Shown here: piece after piece, positions 59,452-64,000 of the stretch
Position numbering within the stretch: the stretch's first letter is position 1
Layout: each line of letters opens with the position of its first letter
From: DAIRDK01 sp035403225
GTDB taxonomy: Bacteria > Bacteroidota > Bacteroidia > Bacteroidales > FEN-979
Assembly (NCBI GenBank): GCA_035403225.1
Contig: DAONET010000002.1
Location: 62,001 to 126,000, forward strand
DNA length: 64,000 bases
Direction: 5' to 3'
Translations under genes and position numbers: made by a program
The notes under the pieces: model-generated
The model's database searches: none
What the model was told of the DNA's origin: nothing
What the model saw: the letters and a program-made list of their open reading frames with translations, nothing else

Positions 59452-60936
59452 TTATTTTTTTGTGGATGTTTCTGATAAAGTGCCGTTCACTTTCTGTAAC
59501 CAGGTACCGGCCAGTTTGCATTCTGTTTTGGCTTCGACATAATCGGAAGAAGCTTTCTGCCAGAGACTTTGTGCCTCCAGCACATCTGATGATTTTAAGA
59601 TGCCTTCTTTAAAACGATCGTTGACCACCCGGAGGTTTTCTTCCGTCTGTTTCACCAACCGCTCATTCTGCCATACTTTCTTTAACGATTCATCATGATT
59701 GAACCGGGCTTGCCTTACCTGCAGGGTTATCTGTTCTTCGGCTTCCTGTAACTTCAGATCAGCGGAGGCTTTCTCGCTCTGCGCTACATGGAGAGTGTGG
59801 AACCGTTCTCCGAAATGAAAGATCGGAATCCGGCATACCACCGCAACATTCCATGCGCCGCCAAATTCTTTTTCAAAACCGTTAAAAGGATTCGGATTGC
59901 CATACATGTAATTCGCTGTCAACCCGACATCAGGCAGAAATCTCGATTTGGAGATGTTCACCCCGGCTTCTGCCAGATTCGACGAATAACGCAACATTCC
60001 CAACTCGGGACGATCGGTAAGATAATTCCCTGAAACATTCATCACCGGCTTTTCAGGTTCAATGGCAAGAGAATCGACAGGAGAAACCAGGGTGTCAATG
60101 GGAAGTCCGATTGCGCTGCATAATGCCATCCGGCACAGTGATTGTCCGTCACGCGCCCTCATCAGCATCAGCTCGGCTTCGTCCTGCTTTACTTTCGCCC
60201 TGAGCAGATCATTGTTGATGATGATCCCTTCGGAATAGTAATTCTCCAGGTTCCGCACCAGGGTATCGACCAACGACTTATAGGTCTCCGCCAGTTTCAC
60301 TTTCTCTCCTAATGAAACCGCCTTCCAGTACAACTCTTCTACCTTATAGACCACTTCGTCGTTCTGCATCCGCAGGTTCTGCTCGGCGATCTTCTGGTTA
60401 TACCCGGCTGACTTATATAAATTGGTGATCTTCCCTCCCGTAAAAATGGGTTGTGTCAACCCGGCATCAAAAAGAAAAACATTCCGCATATCCAGCTTCG
60501 CCTCGTCTTTGGGAAGATAAGTATAGTGTTGAAAGACCGGGTTCCCGTTGGCATCCAGTACCGGTTGACCCGTCGATGGATTGATGACAATGTCGTTCAC
60601 CCCTAATTTCGAAACATCAAGAGTCCCATCAGCCGAAACGGCTGTATAAGGAATAACGGGTAAAAACAAATTCTCCGATAACAACGAGTACTCTTTGTTC
60701 ATATACATATAACTGCCCGTAAATCCGAAATCAGGAAGAAATTGGGTGAATGCCGCTTTCCGCAGCGAATTCGCCGCATTTAACCCTTCCTTCGCCACTT
60801 TCACCTGTTGGTTATGGTCAAGAGCCATCTGCCTGCATTGCTCCAGCGTAAGCGTCCCCTGGGCAGACAGGGTCCCCGACAGGCCCAGTAGCAGAACGAT
60901 CTGAAGTTGTTTTCCGATTTTTTTCAGCATATTCAT
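59452..60936 (-). CDS. TolC-like outer-membrane efflux channel
   Basis: A 494-residue outer-membrane factor with a signal peptide (LQIVLLLGLSGTLSAQ). Long helical stretches in two repeats show the OEP family pattern: GTLTLEQCRQMALDHNQQVK near the front, GLTQPIFTGGKITNLYKSAG, and VVCRIPIFHFGERFHTLHVA in the second repeat, with a following long coiled-coil segment. It would form the trimeric channel of the pump. It is the second gene of the operon, 53 bases after the TetR gene, with a second possible ATG at 60930. Confidence 0.94.
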   Translation of the reverse strand: MNMLKKIGKQLQIVLLLGLSGTLSAQGTLTLEQCRQMALDHNQQVKVAKEGLNAANSLRKAAFTQFLPDFGFTGSYMYMNKEYSLLSENLFLPVIPYTAVSADGTLDVSKLGVNDIVINPSTGQPVLDANGNPVFQHYTYLPKDEAKLDMRNVFLFDAGLTQPIFTGGKITNLYKSAGYNQKIAEQNLRMQNDEVVYKVEELYWKAVSLGEKVKLAETYKSLVDTLVRNLENYYSEGIIINNDLLRAKVKQDEAELMLMRARDGQSLCRMALCSAIGLPIDTLVSPVDSLAIEPEKPVMNVSGNYLTDRPELGMLRYSSNLAEAGVNISKSRFLPDVGLTANYMYGNPNPFNGFEKEFGGAWNVAVVCRIPIFHFGERFHTLHVAQSEKASADLKLQEAEEQITLQVRQARFNHDESLKKVWQNERLVKQTEENLRVVNDRFKEGILKSSDVLEAQSLWQKASSDYVEAKTECKLAGTWLQKVNGTLSETSTKK

Positions 60937-60989
60937 TGGCTTTTAAAATTTTCGAATTTTTAAATCAATTGGTCGATATAATGAAACAC

Positions 60990-61574
60990 TTATCTTTTCA
61001 ATAATCCGTGAAATAATATACTTAATAACTTATCCAGCCTTGATTCCAGATCGACATCGGGTCGATGCTTGATAAACAGAGGGATCTCAAATCCTTTCAT
61101 AGCTGTCACCAGCGCCAGGGCTGCAATAGAGGTGTCCTCTATCTCGAAAATGCCCCCTTTGATCCCTTCATCAAGAATCCCTTTGATGATGTCATGTTCC
61201 TCATTATCGTATCGCTCACGTATCTGTTCAATGAAGGCAAACTGCGACAGATACTCATTTTTGATGACATTATATATATTGATGAGGCTCTTCATCCCGT
61301 TCATACGGGTAATCACGTACCTTTTCAGTTTATCTTTGGGATCACTGGTCGAACTGATGGAGGCCAGGAGCTTGGCCTTCAGCATGATGATGTCCTGCTC
61401 CAACACGGCAATAAAGGCTTCTTCCTTATTTCTGAAATAATAATAAATGGAACTTTTTCCTTTCCCACATGCCCGCGCAATGTCATCCATCGTGGTTTTC
61501 TGGTACCCGTACCGGGCGAAAAGCTCGCTGGCAACATGCGTGATGGTTTCCCGCATTTCATTTTTTTGAATCAT
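60990..61574 (-). CDS. TetR/AcrR-family transcription regulator of the efflux operon
   Basis: About 195 residues from ATG 61574; a longer frame reaches 61619 but the -7 box lies in it. The helix-turn-helix is ETITHVASELFARYGYQKTT followed by MDDIARACGKGKSSIYYYFRNKEEAF. The C-terminal domain (about 140 residues) is the ligand-binding part. It is the first gene of the efflux operon, so it probably represses itself and the pump until an inducer binds. A CGAA-N2-TTCG palindrome between the -7 box and the ATG is a likely operator. Confidence 0.92.
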   Translation of the reverse strand: MIQKNEMRETITHVASELFARYGYQKTTMDDIARACGKGKSSIYYYFRNKEEAFIAVLEQDIIMLKAKLLASISSTSDPKDKLKRYVITRMNGMKSLINIYNVIKNEYLSQFAFIEQIRERYDNEEHDIIKGILDEGIKGGIFEIEDTSIAALALVTAMKGFEIPLFIKHRPDVDLESRLDKLLSILFHGLLKR

Positions 61575-61586
61575 AATTTGAACTTT

Positions 61587-61616
61587 CGAACTTTCGACTA
61601 AAAACGTGCAAATGTA
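61587..61616 (-). promoter_or_regulatory. Promoter and TetR operator of the RND efflux operon
   Basis: On the minus strand TACATTTG (61609-61616) fits the -7 consensus. Downstream, CGAAAGTTCG (61587-61596) is a palindrome with CGAA/TTCG arms inside a direct repeat of TCGAAAGT, placed over the likely transcription start and 13 bases before the ATG. It is a good candidate for TetR binding. Confidence 0.5.
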
Positions 61617-61703
61617 CAACTATTTTTTTTTGTTGATTGATATAAATTTATTAAGAAAAATTCACCCAAACTTCCTTATCTTTTTTTCCTCGTCAAAAAC
61701 CTT

Positions 61704-61711
61704 TAATTTTG
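61704..61711 (+). promoter_or_regulatory. Candidate -7 element for the methylmalonyl-CoA operon
   Basis: TAATTTTG fits TAnnTTTG and ends 23 bases before the ATG at 61735, supporting that start over a longer frame from 61606. Confidence 0.55.
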
Positions 61712-61734
61712 TCCAATATTCAATTACTTACGCC

Positions 61735-62136
61735 ATGAAAGCAAGCCATATCGAACACATCGGAATCGCTGTTAAAAGTTTGGAAGAAGCTGTCCCGTTC
61801 TACGAAAAACTGTTGGGAACCAGTTGTTACGCCATTGAAGAAGTGAAAGACCAACGGGTCAGAACCGCCTTCCTGATGGTGGGACAAACAAAACTGGAAT
61901 TACTCGAATCAACCGACCCGGAAGGGCCCATCGGAAAATTCATTGAAAAAAAAGGAGAAGGGATCCATCATGTGGCCTTCGCCGTCGAAAATGCCGGAGA
62001 AGCCCTGAAAGAAGCGGAAGCTTCCGGGATTCAGCTTATTGATAAAGTATCCCGCAAAGGAGCCGAAGGACTGAACATCGGCTTCCTGCATCCCAAATCC
62101 ACCAAAGGAATCCTGATTGAACTCTGTAGTAAATAA
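61735..62136 (+). CDS. mce: Methylmalonyl-CoA epimerase
   Basis: A 133-residue vicinal-oxygen-chelate enzyme converting (2R)- to (2S)-methylmalonyl-CoA or back. The two repeats have IEHIGIAVKSLEEAVPFYEK with the first metal His, and GEGIHHVAFAVENAGEAL with the second; LELLESTDPEGPIGKFIEKK is the active-site glutamate region. The end KGILIELCSK gives the last Glu ligand. It is the first gene of an operon with the carboxyltransferase subunit 22 bases downstream. Together they belong to the succinate-to-propionate pathway. Confidence 0.95.
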   Translation: MKASHIEHIGIAVKSLEEAVPFYEKLLGTSCYAIEEVKDQRVRTAFLMVGQTKLELLESTDPEGPIGKFIEKKGEGIHHVAFAVENAGEALKEAEASGIQLIDKVSRKGAEGLNIGFLHPKSTKGILIELCSK

Positions 62137-62157
62137 TTTTTATTCAATACGATTACC

Positions 62158-63717
62158 ATGACTAAAGAATCGAAAATTAACGAACTGCTTGAAAAGCGCG
62201 AACAAGCCAGGTTGGGAGGCGGAGAAGACCGTATAAAATCCCAGCATAAAAAAGGAAAAAATACCGCCAGGGAACGGATTGAAAAATTGCTCGATGAAGG
62301 CAGTTTCGAAGAATACGATATGTTTGTTACCCACCGTTGCACCAACTTCGGCCTCGAAAAAGAACAATACCTGGGCGACGGCGTCATCACCGGCCGCGGT
62401 ACCATCGATGGCCGCGTGGTATTTGTTTTCTCACAGGATTTTACCGTGCTCGGCGGCTCTCTCTCCGAGACTTTCGCAAAGAAAATCTGTAAGATCATGG
62501 ATCAGGCTATGAAAGTCGGCGCCCCCGTGATTGGCATCAACGACAGCGGCGGAGCCCGTATCCAGGAGGGTGTTAATTCCCTGGCCGGCTACGCTGAGAT
62601 CTTTATGCGTAACATCGCTGCCTCAGGCGTTATCCCGCAAATCTCTGCCATCTTCGGGCCTTGCGCCGGAGGAGCCGTCTACTCCCCTGCCCTTACCGAC
62701 GTGATTATCATGAGCGATAAAACCAGCTACATGTTCGTCACCGGTCCTAAAGTCACAAAAACCGTTACCGGAGAAGATATCTCCACTGAAGACCTCGGCG
62801 GCGCAACCGTCCATGCTACTAAATCAGGTGTTGCCCACTTCCGTGCCGACGATGAAGAAGAAGGCCTCCTCCTCATCCGGAAAACACTCGAATACCTCCC
62901 GCAAAACAACCTGGAAGATCCGATCCAAACCGAATGTACCGACCCGGTCGACCGGATCGAAGATGCCCTCAACGACATCATCCCCGACAACCCCAATCAA
63001 CCGTACGATGTGAAAGACGTCATTTACCTGATCGTCGATGACCGCGAATTTCTCGAAATGCACCGTCACTATGCGAAAAATATCGTGGTCGGATTCGCTA
63101 AATTCAATGGGATGCCCTGCGGGATCGTGGCCAACCAACCCAATTTCCTCGCCGGCGTGCTCGATATCGAGGCTTCAAAAAAAGCGGCCCGGTTCGTCCG
63201 CCTGTGCGACGCCTTTAATGTACCTGTCATCACCCTCGTCGATGTGCCTGGCTTCCTCCCCGGCAGCGTTCAGGAATATGGCGGAATCATCACCAATGGC
63301 GCTAAATTGATGTTTGCTTATGGTGAAGCAACAGTTCCCAAGATTACCATCACCCTCCGGAAATCATACGGCGGCGCGCACGATGTGATGGGTTGCAAAC
63401 AACTCCATGCAGATATGAACTACGCCTGGCCGTCAGCGGAAATTGCGGTCATGGGCCCCAAAGGCGCTATCGAAATCCTCGAAGGCAAAAAAATCGCCGA
63501 GATCGAAGACCCAAGGGAAAAGGTCAAATACATCACCGAAAAAGAACTCGACTACAAGAATAAGTTCGCCAATCCCTACGACGCCGCAAAATATGGCTAT
63601 ATCGACGATGTGATAGAACCCCGGAATACCCGGTTCCGTATCATCCGCGCCCTCGAAACGCTGTCGACCAAGAAGGATTCTATGCCTCCCAAAAAACATT
63701 CCAACATTCCTCTTTGA
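62158..63717 (+). CDS. mmdA: Methylmalonyl-CoA decarboxylase / propionyl-CoA carboxylase carboxyltransferase subunit
   Basis: A 519-residue biotin-dependent carboxyltransferase. Marks include INDSGGARIQEGVNSLAGYA, GPCAGGAVYSPALTDVIIMS, IVANQPNFLAGVLDIEASKK and LVDVPGFLPGSVQEYGGII, the two crotonase-like halves. It removes CO2 from methylmalonyl-CoA onto biotin in the sodium-pumping decarboxylase, or works reversed in propionyl-CoA carboxylase. The OadG-like gene 18 bases later favours the decarboxylase. It gives propionate as a fermentation product with energy kept as a Na+ gradient. Confidence 0.93.
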   Translation: MTKESKINELLEKREQARLGGGEDRIKSQHKKGKNTARERIEKLLDEGSFEEYDMFVTHRCTNFGLEKEQYLGDGVITGRGTIDGRVVFVFSQDFTVLGGSLSETFAKKICKIMDQAMKVGAPVIGINDSGGARIQEGVNSLAGYAEIFMRNIAASGVIPQISAIFGPCAGGAVYSPALTDVIIMSDKTSYMFVTGPKVTKTVTGEDISTEDLGGATVHATKSGVAHFRADDEEEGLLLIRKTLEYLPQNNLEDPIQTECTDPVDRIEDALNDIIPDNPNQPYDVKDVIYLIVDDREFLEMHRHYAKNIVVGFAKFNGMPCGIVANQPNFLAGVLDIEASKKAARFVRLCDAFNVPVITLVDVPGFLPGSVQEYGGIITNGAKLMFAYGEATVPKITITLRKSYGGAHDVMGCKQLHADMNYAWPSAEIAVMGPKGAIEILEGKKIAEIEDPREKVKYITEKELDYKNKFANPYDAAKYGYIDDVIEPRNTRFRIIRALETLSTKKDSMPPKKHSNIPL

Positions 63718-63735
63718 TCTTAATCATGTTTTGCT

Positions 63736-64000
63736 ATGGAAATCAGTATCAATAATATAGATAACATCTCAATCCTCGTCACCCTGCTGGGGTACTTCGT
63801 TGTATTCGTCGCCCTGGCATTGCTGGTCATCGTCTTCACCAGGATTAAACGGGTCCAGGATTTCTTTGTCCTTAAAAAATGGAAGAAAACCAAGGGAGAA
63901 GAACCTGTAGCGGAAACCCCGAAACCGGAAATATCCGGCGATGAAAACGCAGCCATCTGCACCGCCCTGTACCTCTATTTTACCGAACTTCATGATGAAG
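63736..64000 (+). CDS. OadG-like small membrane subunit (3' truncated by window edge)
   Basis: The first 88 codons are visible. One helix (ILVTLLGYFVVFVALALLVI) is followed by a charged, Lys/Glu/Pro-rich part (KKWKKTKGEEPVAETPKPEI) and then DENAAICTALYLYFTELHDE. This fits the gamma/delta subunit (OadG/MmdD) of sodium-pumping decarboxylases, which holds the complex together at the membrane. The start is the ATG 18 bases after the mmdA stop. The biotin carrier and MmdB would be expected downstream, outside the window. Confidence 0.8.
   Translation, partial: MEISINNIDNISILVTLLGYFVVFVALALLVIVFTRIKRVQDFFVLKKWKKTKGEEPVAETPKPEISGDENAAICTALYLYFTELHDE

Noticed and set aside
61606..61734. N-terminal extension of methylmalonyl-CoA epimerase
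   Set aside because: A -7 promoter element lies inside it and the family begins at ATG 61735.

Overview
The window looks like chromosomal DNA of an anaerobic or facultative Bacteroidota (Bacteroidales-like) bacterium. The pointers are a SusC/SusD pair, a secreted amylase ending in a type IX secretion (Por) sorting domain, repeated TAnnTTTG -7 promoter elements, two GH13 genes with lipoprotein or signal-anchor N-termini, and a propionate-type methylmalonyl-CoA epimerase/decarboxylase operon. No rRNA, tRNA, IS element or CRISPR array was seen. No gene-free stretch exceeds 300 bases; the longest (33740-34016) holds a palindrome repeat cluster.

1-18.3 kb is a starch/maltooligosaccharide utilisation locus. 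Two SLC45-like MFS sugar transporters, malQ and three GH13 enzymes run forward; SusE/F-like, SusD and SusC genes converge on them; a T9SS-exported multidomain amylase is divergent from susC. 18.3-42.5 kb is mostly housekeeping or accessory metabolism: an ADP-forming acyl-CoA synthetase/GNAT fusion, a porin-like protein, a five-gene cluster of AcpS, acetyl-CoA-synthetase-like enzyme, ACP, KBL-like alpha-oxoamine synthase and thioredoxin next to a second, orthodox kbl, an Fe-ADH, an EF-G-like GTPase, a GDP-mannose pyrophosphorylase, a histidine kinase, hemW, an RlmI-like methyltransferase, nrfHA ammonifying nitrite reductase, and an Rrf2/ferredoxin pair.

42.5-55.0 kb is the most striking part: a metal(loid) island of three consecutive forward operons. 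Operon 1 (42552-44711) carries ArsR, a CPKC thioredoxin, ArsF-like and ArsG-like proteins and a cysteine-less rhodanese. Operon 2 (44794-49050) has an HdrA N-terminal-like protein, a ferredoxin, a DGC-domain/GcvH-like lipoyl fusion, two more DGC-domain proteins, a membrane thioredoxin, a lipoprotein and an outer-membrane barrel. Operon 3 (49092-55024) has a periplasmic thioredoxin-fold protein, a MacB/LolCD-type ABC exporter pair, a second ArsR, LMW-PTP-type arsenate reductase, the mercury-methylation pair hgcA-hgcB, and Acr3. The first two promoters share one candidate ArsR operator; the third has a different tandem operator overlapping its -7 box. hgcAB lying between arsC and acr3, and the HdrA/DGC/lipoyl block, are the main discoveries offered here.

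55.0-61.6 kb is a TetR-controlled RND tripartite efflux operon ending in a PII-like gene. The window closes with methylmalonyl-CoA epimerase, the carboxyltransferase subunit of methylmalonyl-CoA decarboxylase (or propionyl-CoA carboxylase), and the start of an OadG-like membrane subunit. All family assignments come from reading motifs in the translated sequence; no database search was run.
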